Source: JAVBRD01 sp031548365
GTDB taxonomy: Bacteria; Bacillota; Clostridia; Christensenellales; UBA1750
NCBI GenBank assembly: GCA_031548365.1
Contig: JAVBRD010000002.1
Location: 1-64,000, forward strand
Direction of reading: 5' to 3'
Length of the DNA: 64,000 nucleotides
Positions 8,032 through 17,131 of the stretch are shown in pieces (position 1 is the stretch's first letter; each line of letters opens with the position of its first letter). A program made the position numbers and the translations under genes. The notes under the pieces are model-generated. The model was not told the DNA's origin, made no database searches, and was given only the letters and a program-made list of their open reading frames with translations.

Positions 8032-9723
8032 ATGAAATTCTCACAGATGCTCTACGAGCGCCCCGAACTCGAGGCGACCAAGCAAAGGCTGTCGGCGCTC
8101 ATCGACGTGTTTGAGGCCGCTCCGGACGGGGAGTCAGCGGAAAAAGCGTATCTTGAGATCGACGCGTTCAACGGACATGTGCGCACCATGCGCACGCTCG
8201 CGCACATCCGGCACACACTGGACACGAACGATCAGTTTTACGACGCTGAGCAGACATATTTTGACCAGACCATGCCGCTTTTGCAGGAACTGTACCAGCG
8301 CGTGGAAAAGGCGCTGCTCGCCTCGCCGCACCGCGGACATCTTGAAGTCAAGTACGGAAGCCTTATGTTCAAAAACATCGAGATCAGCCTCAAAACTTTC
8401 AAGCCTGAGATCGTTGCTGATCTGCAAACCGAGAACCGCTTGCGGAGCGAGTACGACAAGCTCATCGCCTCCGCGCAGATTGCGTTTGATGGCAAGACGC
8501 TCACGCTCGCGCAGATCACGCCTTATCATCAGGACCCGGACCGCGCTGTCCGCAAGGCGTCTATGGAGGCGCGCGCCGCGTGGTTTGAGGCGCAGAGCGA
8601 AAAGCTCGACGAGCTTTACGACGCGCTTGTCAAAGTGCGCGCGGTCATCGCGAAAAAACTTGGTTTTCAGAATTTCATTGAACTCGGCTACTGCAGAATG
8701 GGCCGCAACTGTTATACGGAGAAGGAAGTCAGGGGTTTCCGCGATGGCGTTCGAAAGTACGCCGTTCCCGTGGCGGCGCGGCTGAAGAAGGAGCAAGCTG
8801 AGCGCATAGGTCAGAGCGAAATTACCATGATTGACGACGCTTTTGAGTACCCGACCGGCAATGCCAATCCCATTGGATCGCCCGAGCAGATCTTCGCGCA
8901 CGGCCGTACGATGTATCACGAGCTTTCACCCGAAACGGCGGAGTTCATCGACTTTATGCTGGAGAACGAGCTTTTTGACGTGCTTACGCGGCCCGGGAAA
9001 TCGGCGGGTGGCTACTGCGCGGACATCCCCGACCACAAAGCCCCCTTCATCTTCGCCAACTTCAACGGCACGGCGGGCGATATCGACGTGCTCACGCATG
9101 AGGCGGGCCATGCGTTCGCGGGCTATGTCTCGCGCGATCTTGCCCCCTCCGCGCTTCAGGATTACACGAACGAGACCGCCGAAGTTCACTCCATGAGCAT
9201 GGAGTTTTTCACGTGGCCCTGGATGGAGGGATTCTTCGGCGACGCTGTGGGCAAGTACCGCTACAGCCACCTCTCCAGCGCCATGACGTTCATCCCTTAC
9301 GGCACCATGGTCGACGATTACCAGCACCATGTTTACGCTCATCCCGATATGACGCCCGCGCAGCGCAACAAGCTCTGGCTTGACCTGGAAACGCAGTACC
9401 GCCCTTACCTCAAACTGGACGGTTTCCCCTTCTACGGCGAGGGCCGCCGTTGGCAGGCGCAGACGCATATCTATAAAATGCCCTTCTACTACATCGACTA
9501 CTGTCTTGCGCAGACCATTGCGCTCGCGTTCTGGGCCGAGTGCCAGAAGGACCGGGCGTCCGCGTGGAAACGCTACCGCGAGTTCGTGGGCGTAGCCGGA
9601 CGCGATACGTTCACCGGCACCATCGCGCGCGCCGGACTGCCCAGCCCGTTTGTGCCCGAGACGCTGAGGGATCTCGCCAAAGTTGTGGCCGCATGGTTGG
9701 ATGAGCAGCCCAAGTACGTGTAG
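8032..9723 (+). CDS. M3 family oligoendopeptidase (PepF-like)
   Basis: The zinc-binding HEAGH lies at residues 356-360 (LTHEAGHAFAGY), with the downstream Glu in NETAEVHSMSMEF as third ligand, a YCLAQ segment near the C-terminus and the DKLIASAQIAFDGKTLTLAQ region typical of this family. At 563 residues it matches the M3 oligoendopeptidases of Clostridia. It would cleave short peptides in the cytoplasm. An upstream in-frame ATG exists, but GGAAAGGAAG is placed for this internal ATG. No signal peptide. The closest named family is PepF/M3 (TIGR02289-like), not the mitochondrial MIP branch. Confidence 0.88.
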   Translation: MKFSQMLYERPELEATKQRLSALIDVFEAAPDGESAEKAYLEIDAFNGHVRTMRTLAHIRHTLDTNDQFYDAEQTYFDQTMPLLQELYQRVEKALLASPHRGHLEVKYGSLMFKNIEISLKTFKPEIVADLQTENRLRSEYDKLIASAQIAFDGKTLTLAQITPYHQDPDRAVRKASMEARAAWFEAQSEKLDELYDALVKVRAVIAKKLGFQNFIELGYCRMGRNCYTEKEVRGFRDGVRKYAVPVAARLKKEQAERIGQSEITMIDDAFEYPTGNANPIGSPEQIFAHGRTMYHELSPETAEFIDFMLENELFDVLTRPGKSAGGYCADIPDHKAPFIFANFNGTAGDIDVLTHEAGHAFAGYVSRDLAPSALQDYTNETAEVHSMSMEFFTWPWMEGFFGDAVGKYRYSHLSSAMTFIPYGTMVDDYQHHVYAHPDMTPAQRNKLWLDLETQYRPYLKLDGFPFYGEGRRWQAQTHIYKMPFYYIDYCLAQTIALAFWAECQKDRASAWKRYREFVGVAGRDTFTGTIARAGLPSPFVPETLRDLAKVVAAWLDEQPKYV

Positions 9724-9735
9724 GCGGAAAAACCC

Positions 9736-10335
9736 ATGAAACAGATGGTTTTCAAAAGCCGCGGCGAGTTTCGGGATTGGCTGACGGCCAACGCGCTCTC
9801 GAACGAGGGCGTCTGGCTTGTGTTCAGCAAGCAAAAGCCCGGCGGCGCGCTCAAAGCAGGCGAAGCGCTTGAGGAAGCGCTGTGTTTCGGCTGGATTGAC
9901 GGCCAGGTACAAAGCATCGACGAAACAACGTATCTGAAATACTTCAAGCAGCGTGGAGTGAGCAGCAACTGGTCGGAGAAAAATAAAAAGCTCGCAGGCG
10001 CGCTTGAGGAAAAAGGATTGATGACCGGGTATGGCAGGGCGAAAATCGACCTTGCCAAGCAGAACGGGCATTGGGAGCAAGCCGAAACTGTCGCTCTTTC
10101 GGAAGAACAGATACAAGCGTTTGAGCTGATGCTCGAACCCTTCGCGCTCGCCCGCGAGAACTTCGGCAACATGCCGGTTTCGGCCCGAAAGGCATACATG
10201 AGATCCTACTTTTTCGGTGCGAAAACAGATGAAGGTAAGCAAAAAAGGTTAGCGACCATCGTGGAGCGCTTGAATCTCAACCTCAACCCGATGGAGAGTA
10301 TGAAAAAGAAGCTGGAGAGCACGAACGGCGTGTAG
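9736..10335 (+). CDS. YdeI/OmpD-associated family protein
   Basis: This 199-residue protein has the family hallmarks: FRDWLTANALSNEGVWLVFS, then EALEEALCFGWIDGQVQSID, the KYFKQR and NWSEKNK motifs, and the C-terminal AYMRSYFFGAKTDEGKQKRL segment. The family is widespread, sometimes annotated as bacteriocin protection, with no established biochemical activity. It begins 12 bases after the oligopeptidase stop and probably shares its transcript. Confidence 0.8.
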   Translation: MKQMVFKSRGEFRDWLTANALSNEGVWLVFSKQKPGGALKAGEALEEALCFGWIDGQVQSIDETTYLKYFKQRGVSSNWSEKNKKLAGALEEKGLMTGYGRAKIDLAKQNGHWEQAETVALSEEQIQAFELMLEPFALARENFGNMPVSARKAYMRSYFFGAKTDEGKQKRLATIVERLNLNLNPMESMKKKLESTNGV

Positions 10336-10359
10336 AACCGGACTGCAGCGGACCGCTGA

Positions 10360-10393
10360 AGGGAGCGGGGGAGCGGAGCTTCCCCCGCTCCCT
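10360..10393. terminator. Strong GC-rich hairpin after the YdeI-like gene
   Basis: AGGGAGCGGGGGA (10360-10372) pairs perfectly with TCCCCCGCTCCCT (10381-10393), and flanking CTGA/CAG extends the stem. There is no U tract, so it may be an RNA-stabilising or Rho-associated 3' end. Confidence 0.55.
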
Positions 10394-10435
10394 CAGCCTG
10401 TCGACAAAGCCAGAACCCGGCCCCATCGTGCTTAC

Positions 10436-10520
10436 TCCGGAGATCCGCTGGGAACCCGCGGGTTCGTTAAGCAAAACACGGCGTGGGTTTGGCGACACGC
10501 GCGCAAAACCCACGCTTTTG
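10436..10520 (+). repeat. Dispersed structured repeat, copy 1
   Basis: About 85 bases align with a second copy at 19830-19914. Shared order: CGGAGATCCGC, a small palindromic hairpin (GAACCCGCGGGTTC here), AAACRCGGCGTG, a stem GCGTGGGTTT (10481-10490) with AAACCCACGC (10506-10515) around a conserved GGCGACACGCGC loop, then T-rich sequence. Stem bases differ between copies but pairing is kept. Both copies sit after the last gene of a plus-strand unit. The 10336-10665 gap otherwise holds only a hairpin and a promoter. Confidence 0.65.
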
Positions 10521-10579
10521 TTTCGTTTTCGTAATCCGGCGTGTGTGAGTCACCGGTGCGGAATAACCGATGCGCGCGC

Positions 10580-10609
10580 TTGACACACGCGCGCAGAATG
10601 TCGTATACT
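10580..10609 (+). promoter_or_regulatory. Promoter of the vor operon
   Basis: TTGACA, 18 bases, TATACT, about 55 bases before the ferredoxin subunit start. Confidence 0.65.
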
Positions 10610-10665
10610 GACTAGAAAAACATGCAGCCGTGATAACGCGCGGTTGTCTTGGGGAGGGGTGCCGC

Positions 10666-10869
10666 ATGGCGAAGATCACGGTAGCGACCGAGGTGTGCAA
10701 GGGCTGCGCGCTGTGCACGACGGTTTGTCCAAAGAAGATCGTCCGTCTGTCAAGCAAGCTCAACGCGAAGGGATACCGCCCGGCGGAGTGCTTTGAGCCG
10801 GAAAAGTGCATCGGGTGCGCGTTTTGCGCGAAGATGTGCCCGGACTGCGCGATCACGGTGGAGAAGTAA
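10666..10869 (+). CDS. vorD: 2-oxoacid:ferredoxin oxidoreductase, delta (ferredoxin) subunit
   Basis: This 67-residue two-cluster ferredoxin has CKGCALCTTVCP and CIGCAFCAKMCP, each binding a [4Fe-4S] cluster. It accepts electrons from the thiamine-bound intermediate and passes them to free ferredoxin. It is the first gene of the four-subunit operon. The start is the ATG behind GGGGAGGGG rather than the farther upstream in-frame codon. Subunit order D-B-A-C and subunit sizes match clostridial Vor/Kor enzymes; the substrate (branched-chain 2-oxoacid or 2-oxoglutarate) cannot be fixed from sequence. Confidence 0.88.
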   Translation: MAKITVATEVCKGCALCTTVCPKKIVRLSSKLNAKGYRPAECFEPEKCIGCAFCAKMCPDCAITVEK

Positions 10870-10883
10870 GGGAGGCGAAAGTA

Positions 10884-11948
10884 TTGGCAAAGGTTCTGAT
10901 GAAGGGCAATGAGGCGATCGCGGAAGCGGCCGTCATCGCGGGATGCCGTTACTTCTTCGGCTACCCGATCACGCCGCAGAACGAGATCCCCGAGTACATG
11001 TCGCGGCGTATGCCGCAGGTGGGTGGGACGTTCTTGCAGGCGGAGAGCGAAGTCGCCGCAATCAACATGGTGTACGGCGCGGCGGGCTCCGGCGCGCGCG
11101 TCATGACGAGCTCGTCCAGCCCGGGCATCTCGCTAAAGCAAGAGGGCATCAGCTACTGCGTGGGCGCGGAGCTGCCCTGTGTCATCGTCAACATGGTGCG
11201 TGGCGGTCCAGGTTTGGGCGGGATTCAGCCATCACAATCGGATTATTTTCAGTCCACGCGCGGCGGGGGCCACGGCGACTACCGCCTGCCGGTCTTCGCG
11301 CCCTCCACGGTTCAGGAAGCGTGCGAGCTGACGGCGGAAGCCTTCGGCGTTGCCGACCGCTGGCGCAATCCCGTGCTCATCCTTGGCGACGGGTTCATCG
11401 GCTCGATGATGGAGCCGGTCGACCTCGCGCTCGTCAAGACACCCGACGCGGTGGAAAAGGCGTGGGCGACCACGGGCTGGGACGGCGTGTCCCGCCCGCG
11501 CGCCATCATCAACAGCCTGCTCATTGAAGCGCCCGAGCTTGAGGCGCACAACGCCAAACTGTCCGCCAAGTACCGTGACATCGAGAAAAACCTCACGCGA
11601 TTTGAGTCCGCCGGTTTGGACGACGCGGAGATCGTGATCGTAGCTTACGGCACTATGGCGCGTGTTGTCAGGAGCGCGGCGCAGCGCGCGCGCAAAGAGG
11701 GTGTCAAGGTCGGCCTGATCCGGCCCATCACGCTCTGGCCGTTCCCATCCGCTGAAATCCTGCGGGCGGCTCAGATTCCGAGCGTCAAGCAGCTCGTTTC
11801 CATCGAAATGAGCGAAGGCCAGATGGTCGAGGATGTTGAGCGCGCGGTTATGGGCAAGAAACCTGTGTCGTTCTACGGCCGATCGGGCGGCAGTGTGCCC
11901 ACGGTCGAGCAGGTGCTGGACGTCATCATGAAAAAGGCAAGGGGGTAG
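10884..11948 (+). CDS. vorB: 2-oxoacid:ferredoxin oxidoreductase, alpha subunit (VorB/KorA type)
   Basis: The 354-residue protein carries the pyrimidine-binding and domain II parts of the enzyme: KGNEAIAEAAVIAGCRYFFGYPITP at the N-terminus (YPITP is diagnostic), QAESEVAAINMVYGAAGSG, then TSSSSPGISLKQEG, and a C-terminal transketolase-like half with VAYGTMARVVRSA. It helps oxidatively decarboxylate a 2-oxoacid to acyl-CoA while reducing ferredoxin. The start is TTG behind GGGAGGCGAAAG; the longer frame overlapping vorD is not plausible. Reading MAKVLMKGNEA from this TTG matches family N-termini. Confidence 0.9.
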   Translation: MAKVLMKGNEAIAEAAVIAGCRYFFGYPITPQNEIPEYMSRRMPQVGGTFLQAESEVAAINMVYGAAGSGARVMTSSSSPGISLKQEGISYCVGAELPCVIVNMVRGGPGLGGIQPSQSDYFQSTRGGGHGDYRLPVFAPSTVQEACELTAEAFGVADRWRNPVLILGDGFIGSMMEPVDLALVKTPDAVEKAWATTGWDGVSRPRAIINSLLIEAPELEAHNAKLSAKYRDIEKNLTRFESAGLDDAEIVIVAYGTMARVVRSAAQRARKEGVKVGLIRPITLWPFPSAEILRAAQIPSVKQLVSIEMSEGQMVEDVERAVMGKKPVSFYGRSGGSVPTVEQVLDVIMKKARG

Positions 11949-11952
11949 CCGC

Positions 11953-12690
11953 ATGGCAGTCGTTTTCTCCAAACCGAAGGGCCTGACCGATGTTCCGCTG
12001 TCCTACTGCCCGGGCTGCACCCACGGCATCGTCCACCGCATTGTGGCCGAGTGCGTGGAAGAAGCCGGCATGCTGGGCAAAGTCATCGGCGTAGCGCCGG
12101 TGGGTTGCTCGGTGTTCGCGTATAAGTATTTCAATTTTGACATGCAGCAGGCCGCGCACGGCCGCGCGCCCGCGGTGGCGACCGGCATCAAGCGCGTTCA
12201 TCCGGAGACGCTCGTGTTCACCTACCAGGGCGACGGCGATCTTGCGTCCATCGGCGCGGGCGAGATCGTTTCCGCCGCCGCGCGCGGTGAGAAATTCACC
12301 ACCATCTTCATCAACAACGCCATCTACGGCATGACGTCGGGGCAGATGGCTCCGACCACGCTTGTCGGCCAGAAAACGACGACGTCCCCGCTGGGACGCG
12401 ATCCAGAGCTGTGCGGCTACCCCATGATGGTTTCGGAGATGCTCTCACAGCTTCAGGGCGCGGCGTACATCGCGCGCACCGCCGTCTTTGATGTCAAGAC
12501 CATCAACGATACCAAAAAGGCCATTAAGAAGGCGTTCGAGGTTCAGCTGGAGCGCAAGGGTTTTTCCCTGGTGGAGGTTCTCTCCACTTGCCCGACCAAC
12601 TGGGGCATGAGCCCGGAAGAATCGCTGAAGTGGGTGGCCGGCGACATGGTCAAGCAATACCCGCTGGGCGTGTTCAAGGAGGCGCAGTAG
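11953..12690 (+). CDS. vorA: 2-oxoacid:ferredoxin oxidoreductase, beta (TPP-binding) subunit
   Basis: The 245-residue subunit binds thiamine pyrophosphate through the GDGD-containing segment TYQGDGDLASIGAGE and NNAIYGMTSGQ. YCPGCTHG near the N-terminus is the conserved Cys/His region seen in this subunit. It starts four bases after the alpha subunit. It holds the catalytic thiamine between itself and the alpha subunit. Confidence 0.9.
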   Translation: MAVVFSKPKGLTDVPLSYCPGCTHGIVHRIVAECVEEAGMLGKVIGVAPVGCSVFAYKYFNFDMQQAAHGRAPAVATGIKRVHPETLVFTYQGDGDLASIGAGEIVSAAARGEKFTTIFINNAIYGMTSGQMAPTTLVGQKTTTSPLGRDPELCGYPMMVSEMLSQLQGAAYIARTAVFDVKTINDTKKAIKKAFEVQLERKGFSLVEVLSTCPTNWGMSPEESLKWVAGDMVKQYPLGVFKEAQ

Positions 12691-12691
12691 C

Positions 12692-13234
12692 ATGGAAAAC
12701 CGCATCATCGCCGCTGGCTTTGGGGGACAGGGCGTGCTCCTCATGGGACAGCTGCTCGCGAAAGCCGGCATGGAAGAGGGACAGAATGTCTCCTGGCTGC
12801 CGTCCTACGGCGCTGAAATGCGCGGCGGTACCGCCAACTGCTCGGTCATACTCTCCGATGAACCGGTGGGTTCTCCGCTTGTCTCCGTCGCCGATATCCT
12901 CATCGTGATGAACGGGCCTTCTTTTGACAAATTCGAAGGCATCCTCAAGCCGGGCGGCCTGCTTTTTGTCAACACTTCGCTCATCGAGCGCAAACCAAAG
13001 CGTGAGGACGTGGTCGTGATCGGTGTCCCCGCTACGGGAATCGCCAACGAGCTGGGCAACGCGCGCGTGGCCAACATGGTCATGCTGGGCGCGGTCATCA
13101 AGGCGACCGGGATGGTGGGCGTGGAGAGCGTCATCCACGCGCTCAAGGCGTCCCTCGGTAAGTCCAAGGAACACCTCATTCCCCTCAACCAACAGGCCAT
13201 GGAGCGCGGCGCGGACTGCGCGCAAGACCGGTAA
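12692..13234 (+). CDS. vorC: 2-oxoacid:ferredoxin oxidoreductase, gamma subunit
   Basis: This 180-residue subunit has the characteristic AGFGGQGVLLMGQLLA opening, WLPSYGAEMRGGTANCSV and MLGAVIKATG. In the family it contributes to CoA binding and assembly. It begins two bases after the beta subunit stop, completing the delta-alpha-beta-gamma order, and is followed by a strong terminator. Confidence 0.9.
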   Translation: MENRIIAAGFGGQGVLLMGQLLAKAGMEEGQNVSWLPSYGAEMRGGTANCSVILSDEPVGSPLVSVADILIVMNGPSFDKFEGILKPGGLLFVNTSLIERKPKREDVVVIGVPATGIANELGNARVANMVMLGAVIKATGMVGVESVIHALKASLGKSKEHLIPLNQQAMERGADCAQDR

Positions 13235-13250
13235 AGAGTCGTTTCAACAA

Positions 13251-13289
13251 AATGAGGATCCGCAGTTTTGCTGCCGGATCCTCATTTTT
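13251..13289 (+). terminator. Intrinsic terminator of the vor operon
   Basis: AATGAGGATCCG pairs with CGGATCCTCATT, extended by CAG/CTG around a small loop, followed by TTT. Confidence 0.9.
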
Positions 13290-13320
13290 GATGGCCGAGA
13301 GCGATAGGGGACGCGGACGG

Positions 13321-14337
13321 TCATCCATCGCGCGTGTCATGACACTCTTCGGCCCTCGTCCCCGTCCTTGCGCTGAGAGAGCCGAAGTCGGTCGACCGCG
13401 AGCGGAAAACGACGCCGTTCAGAGGCGAAAGCGGGGTGTCGAGCAGATCGAAGGAAATGGATTCGGCGATCAACGCCTGGTGGCGGGCGCCGGATGCGCG
13501 CGTGAGTGTGCGGTCGCCGTACTTGTCATCCCCTAAAAGCGGATATCCAAGATACGCCATGTGCGCGCGGACCTGATGCGTGCGTCCGGTAAGCGGTGTC
13601 ACGCGAACGAGCGAGACGGTGCGCCCGCACGCGCAGCTCGAGCGGAGCGTCTCCCAGGCGGTGACCATGATCACCGCGCCCGGCCTCGGCGAGCTGATAA
13701 CGCGAACAGCGGCTGCGGAAGCGTCTTTAAGCGCGTAAGCGGTATGCTCGCCGCTGCCGGGATTGCCGCCGACCAGCGCGAGGTAAGTCTTGCGCGCGCG
13801 CCGCTCGCGGAACGCGAGCAGCATCGCGGCCTCGGCCTGAGCGGACGTGGCGGTCACCAGCACGCCCGCAGTCATGGTGTCCAGCCTGTGAACCGCCACG
13901 GGAGGCGCAACGTGGTTGTCCATCGCCCACGTGCGGGCACGGGAAAGCGCGGTATCGCCCGCTCCTTGCGTCGGCAGGCCGGCCGGTTTGTCCAAAACGA
14001 GAATGCCGTTCCCACAAAAAAGCACATCCGCGGCGGGTTGAACCAGGTAACGCTCATCGATGAAAACTTCAAGCACGTCACCGGGACGCACGGCATCCGT
14101 ACGAGAGAGCCGCACGCCGTTGCGGCGAATGTCGCGCTTTTCGAGCGTGTTTTTGAGGATGTCACTGGGCATATATGGAAACGCACGGACGAGCCACGCC
14201 CGAAGCGGCGTATCGGAAGCAACGTCGCAGACCACTCGCCTCAACGCGCCCGCCTCACTTTCATATGCGCAGTTTTCCCCGCGCGCGTGGGTTTTTCCTG
14301 CAAACGAACTGCCAAAGTTGCGCAAAGCTGACAGCAT
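13321..14337 (-). CDS. RluA-family pseudouridine synthase
   Basis: The 338-residue protein has an S4-like N-terminal region (LKNTLEKRDIRRNGVRL), the catalytic motif HRLDTMTAG with the essential Asp, and PLTGRTHQVRAHMAYLGYPLLGDDKYG near the C-terminus. It isomerises specific uridines in rRNA or tRNA; which ones cannot be said. The start is uncertain: an ATG is taken here, a TTG four codons upstream is possible, and neither has a good ribosome binding site. HRLDTMTAG differs from the usual HRLDxxTSG only by Ala for Ser. It is divergent from murA. Confidence 0.85.
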   Translation of the reverse strand: MLSALRNFGSSFAGKTHARGENCAYESEAGALRRVVCDVASDTPLRAWLVRAFPYMPSDILKNTLEKRDIRRNGVRLSRTDAVRPGDVLEVFIDERYLVQPAADVLFCGNGILVLDKPAGLPTQGAGDTALSRARTWAMDNHVAPPVAVHRLDTMTAGVLVTATSAQAEAAMLLAFRERRARKTYLALVGGNPGSGEHTAYALKDASAAAVRVISSPRPGAVIMVTAWETLRSSCACGRTVSLVRVTPLTGRTHQVRAHMAYLGYPLLGDDKYGDRTLTRASGARHQALIAESISFDLLDTPLSPLNGVVFRSRSTDFGSLSARTGTRAEECHDTRDG

Positions 14338-14426
14338 AGACACGCGCAAACCCGGTCACAATGGTGGTAGACACGCTTGCGGCCAAATGGCATCCTTTGG
14401 AAACGCCGCAGCCGCGGAGGTAGATT

Positions 14427-15707
14427 TTGCACAGGTTTGTGATCGAAAAAAGCCCGCCGCTCACGGGCGACGTCGCCGTCGCCCCAGCGAAAAACGCCAT
14501 ATTGCCTCAGCTGGCCGCGTGCCTTTTGACCGAGGATGAGATGGTCATGCACAGCTTGCCGGGCATCGACGACGTCGCCACCATGCTGCGTATTATGCGC
14601 GCGCTCGGCTGTCGCGTATGCAGGCAAAACGGCGCGACGCTCATCACCTCCCGCTCCATCGACACCCAGGCCGCGCCTTACGACCTCGCGCGCTGTCTGC
14701 GAGCGTCTATATTGTTTCTGGGCGCGATGCTCGCGCGCACGGGACGAGCACGGCTTTCGCTCCCGGGCGGGTGCGCGATCGGCACGCGCCCCGTGGATTT
14801 ACACGTTCGGGCGTTTGAGGCGATGGGCGCACGCGTCAATGTGGGCTACGGCGTGATCGAGGCCGAGGCGTCGTCCGGTCTGCATGGCGCGCAGGTCGTG
14901 CTTGACGTGCCTTCGGTGGGCGCGACAGAGAACATCATCATGGCCGCGTCGCTCGCGCAGGGCACGACGCGCATCATCAACGCGGCGAAAGAGCCGGAGA
15001 TCGTGGATCTCGCGCTCATGCTCAGGCGAATGGGCGCAAAGATCATGGGCGACGGCACCGACATGGTCACCATCGAGGGCGTCTCACGCCTGTCCGGCGT
15101 CGAGCATGAGGCCATCCCCGACCGCATTGAGGCGGGTACGCTCATGATCGCTTCCATGGGAACGGATGGCAACATCCTGCTGCGAGGCGCGCGCGGGGAC
15201 CATCTGCGCGCGCTCACGCAGCGCCTGCGTGACATGGGGGGCGTGATCACCGAATACCCGACCGGCATGCGCGTTCGCGGCCGCGCTGAACGCGCCGTCG
15301 ATATCAAAACCAGCGTTTACCCCGGTTTCCCGACCGATCTCCAGCCGCAAATTATGCCGCTGATGTGCGTGGCGCAGGGCACAAGCGTCATCTACGAATC
15401 CATTTTCGAGAACCGCTTCATGCACGTGCCCGAGTTACGCCGCATGGGCGCGCACATCCATGTCGAGGATCGCGCCGCCGTCATTGAGGGCGTGACGCAC
15501 CTCACCGGCGCGCGCGTTCGGGCGACCGATCTGCGGGCTGGAGCGGCGCTCGTCATCGCTTCGCTCATCGCCGACGGCGAGACGATCGTGGAGGAAGCGG
15601 AACACATCGACCGCGGCTACGACCGCATCGAAGAAAAGCTGACCGCTTTGGGCGCTGTCATCCGCCGCGAGGAAGTGTACCAGGCGGCCAAGGCGGGAAA
15701 CGCGTAA
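14427..15707 (+). CDS. murA: UDP-N-acetylglucosamine 1-carboxyvinyltransferase
   Basis: This 426-residue EPSP-synthase-fold enzyme transfers enolpyruvate from PEP to UDP-GlcNAc, the first committed step of peptidoglycan synthesis. Visible signatures: AVAPAKNAILPQLAACLL (the K-N pair binds substrate), the loop PGGCAIGTRPVDLH holding the catalytic Cys, SVGATENIIMAA, TVYPGFPTDLQPQ in the form SVYPGFPTDLQPQ, and FENRFMHVPEL. The start is TTG six bases after CGGAGG. KNA replaces the common KNS/KNA variants normally. Bacillota often carry two murA copies, so this may be either. Confidence 0.93.
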   Translation: MHRFVIEKSPPLTGDVAVAPAKNAILPQLAACLLTEDEMVMHSLPGIDDVATMLRIMRALGCRVCRQNGATLITSRSIDTQAAPYDLARCLRASILFLGAMLARTGRARLSLPGGCAIGTRPVDLHVRAFEAMGARVNVGYGVIEAEASSGLHGAQVVLDVPSVGATENIIMAASLAQGTTRIINAAKEPEIVDLALMLRRMGAKIMGDGTDMVTIEGVSRLSGVEHEAIPDRIEAGTLMIASMGTDGNILLRGARGDHLRALTQRLRDMGGVITEYPTGMRVRGRAERAVDIKTSVYPGFPTDLQPQIMPLMCVAQGTSVIYESIFENRFMHVPELRRMGAHIHVEDRAAVIEGVTHLTGARVRATDLRAGAALVIASLIADGETIVEEAEHIDRGYDRIEEKLTALGAVIRREEVYQAAKAGNA

Positions 15708-15724
15708 GAGATACGCCCAAAAAC

Positions 15725-15753
15725 TTTGCATCTCCGCTCTGATCTGATATAAT
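15725..15753 (+). promoter_or_regulatory. Promoter of galK, followed by a leader hairpin
   Basis: TTTGCA, 17 bases, TATAAT. Downstream, GCCCGAACCGC and GCGGTCGGGC form a stable hairpin in the untranslated leader before the ribosome binding site. Confidence 0.7.
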
Positions 15754-15826
15754 GCCGGTATATCTGTGGCCCGAACCGCGCGAAGCGGTCGGGCTGTTCG
15801 TGATCAGATCGGAAGGAGACTGTCAT

Positions 15827-17104
15827 TTGAAACCGGAAATTTTCACATCGGCGGCGGCGATGCGGTCGTTCAAAATGCTCTATGGCCAGTCTGAGTTAGA
15901 ACTGAGCGTACAAGCAACGCGTTACCGCGCGCTTGCTGAACGGCATGAAGCCGTGTTTGGGTCATCCGGGCAGGACCTTTTGTTCTTCTCCGCACCGGGC
16001 CGGACCGAGATCGGCGGTAACCACACCGACCACAACATGGGCCGCGTACTCGCGGCGGCGGTCAATCTCGACACGATCGCGGCGGTCAAAAAAACCGGAA
16101 CCGGCGTGGTCCGTTTGTCGTCGGAAGGTTATGACACGCTCTACACGGTCGATCTTTCCGCGCTGGAAGCCGTCAAGGCCGAGGAGAAGACCACCGCGGC
16201 CCTTATACGCGGTATTGCGGCGCGCATGAATGAGCAGAGTCTGCCCATTGGCGGGTTTGACGCGTGCGTGACCAGCAACGTAATGATCGGTTCCGGCCTT
16301 TCGTCTTCCGCCGCATTTGAGGTACTCATCGCCACCATTTTGGACAACCTTTACGGCGACGGCGCGCTCGCGCCCAAGAAAAAAGCGCAGATCTGCCAGT
16401 TTGCCGAAAACCGTTACTATGGCAAGCAAAGCGGCTTAATGGATCAAACCGCGTCCGCCGTAGGGGGACTTGTCGGCATCGACTTCCATTCGCCTGACCC
16501 GCGCGTCACACCCGTGACGTTTGATTTTTCGCGTTACGGCTATTCTCTGGTCGTCGTTCAGACAGGACAGCATGACAACCTCGACGACGAATACGACGCC
16601 ATCCCGCGCGAGATGAAGAGTGTCGCCGCCGCGCTGGGAGGAACGGTGTTGCGCGACCTCTCGCCCGACACCATTTTAAACGCCATCTCCGAGCTGCACG
16701 GGCGTGTTACCGACCGCGCCATCCTCCGAGCGCTCCATTTTATTGATGAGAACCAGCGTGTTGCCGCCATGATTGATGCGCTTGAGGCTGCGGATCTCGC
16801 CGAGTTCTTTAAACTCATCATCGCGTCCGGCGAGAGCTCGTGGAAGCTTCTGCAAAACCTGATCGTCCCCGCGGATCATTTGAACCAGCCGATCACGCTC
16901 GCACTGGAAGTATCCCGCCGCATTCTTGAGGACCGCGGCGCGTGGCGCATCCACGGCGGCGGCTTTGCGGGCACCATCCTGGCGTTCGTTCCCATTTCCC
17001 TTTTGGATCGCTACGTCAAGGCGCAAAACGCGCTGTTTGGCCCCAAGGCGTGCACCGTGCTTTCGCTGCGTAACATCGGCGCGGCGGCTGTGCCCATGGA
17101 ATAG
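15827..17104 (+). CDS. galK: Galactokinase-like GHMP kinase
   Basis: The 425-residue GHMP kinase phosphorylates galactose at C1. Signatures: FSAPGRTEIGGNHTDHN (family signature, galactose-binding), the ATP loop GSGLSSSAAFE, YYGKQSGLMDQTASAVGG, and IHGGGFAGTILAF near the C-terminus. The start is TTG behind GGAAGGAG; the longer frame would run through the promoter and leader. At 425 residues it is longer than the E. coli enzyme (about 380) and fits the longer clostridial galactokinases. No galT or galE is nearby. Confidence 0.85.
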   Translation: MKPEIFTSAAAMRSFKMLYGQSELELSVQATRYRALAERHEAVFGSSGQDLLFFSAPGRTEIGGNHTDHNMGRVLAAAVNLDTIAAVKKTGTGVVRLSSEGYDTLYTVDLSALEAVKAEEKTTAALIRGIAARMNEQSLPIGGFDACVTSNVMIGSGLSSSAAFEVLIATILDNLYGDGALAPKKKAQICQFAENRYYGKQSGLMDQTASAVGGLVGIDFHSPDPRVTPVTFDFSRYGYSLVVVQTGQHDNLDDEYDAIPREMKSVAAALGGTVLRDLSPDTILNAISELHGRVTDRAILRALHFIDENQRVAAMIDALEAADLAEFFKLIIASGESSWKLLQNLIVPADHLNQPITLALEVSRRILEDRGAWRIHGGGFAGTILAFVPISLLDRYVKAQNALFGPKACTVLSLRNIGAAAVPME

Positions 17105-17131
17105 ATCAACACATGACGGAGGACAAGCAAA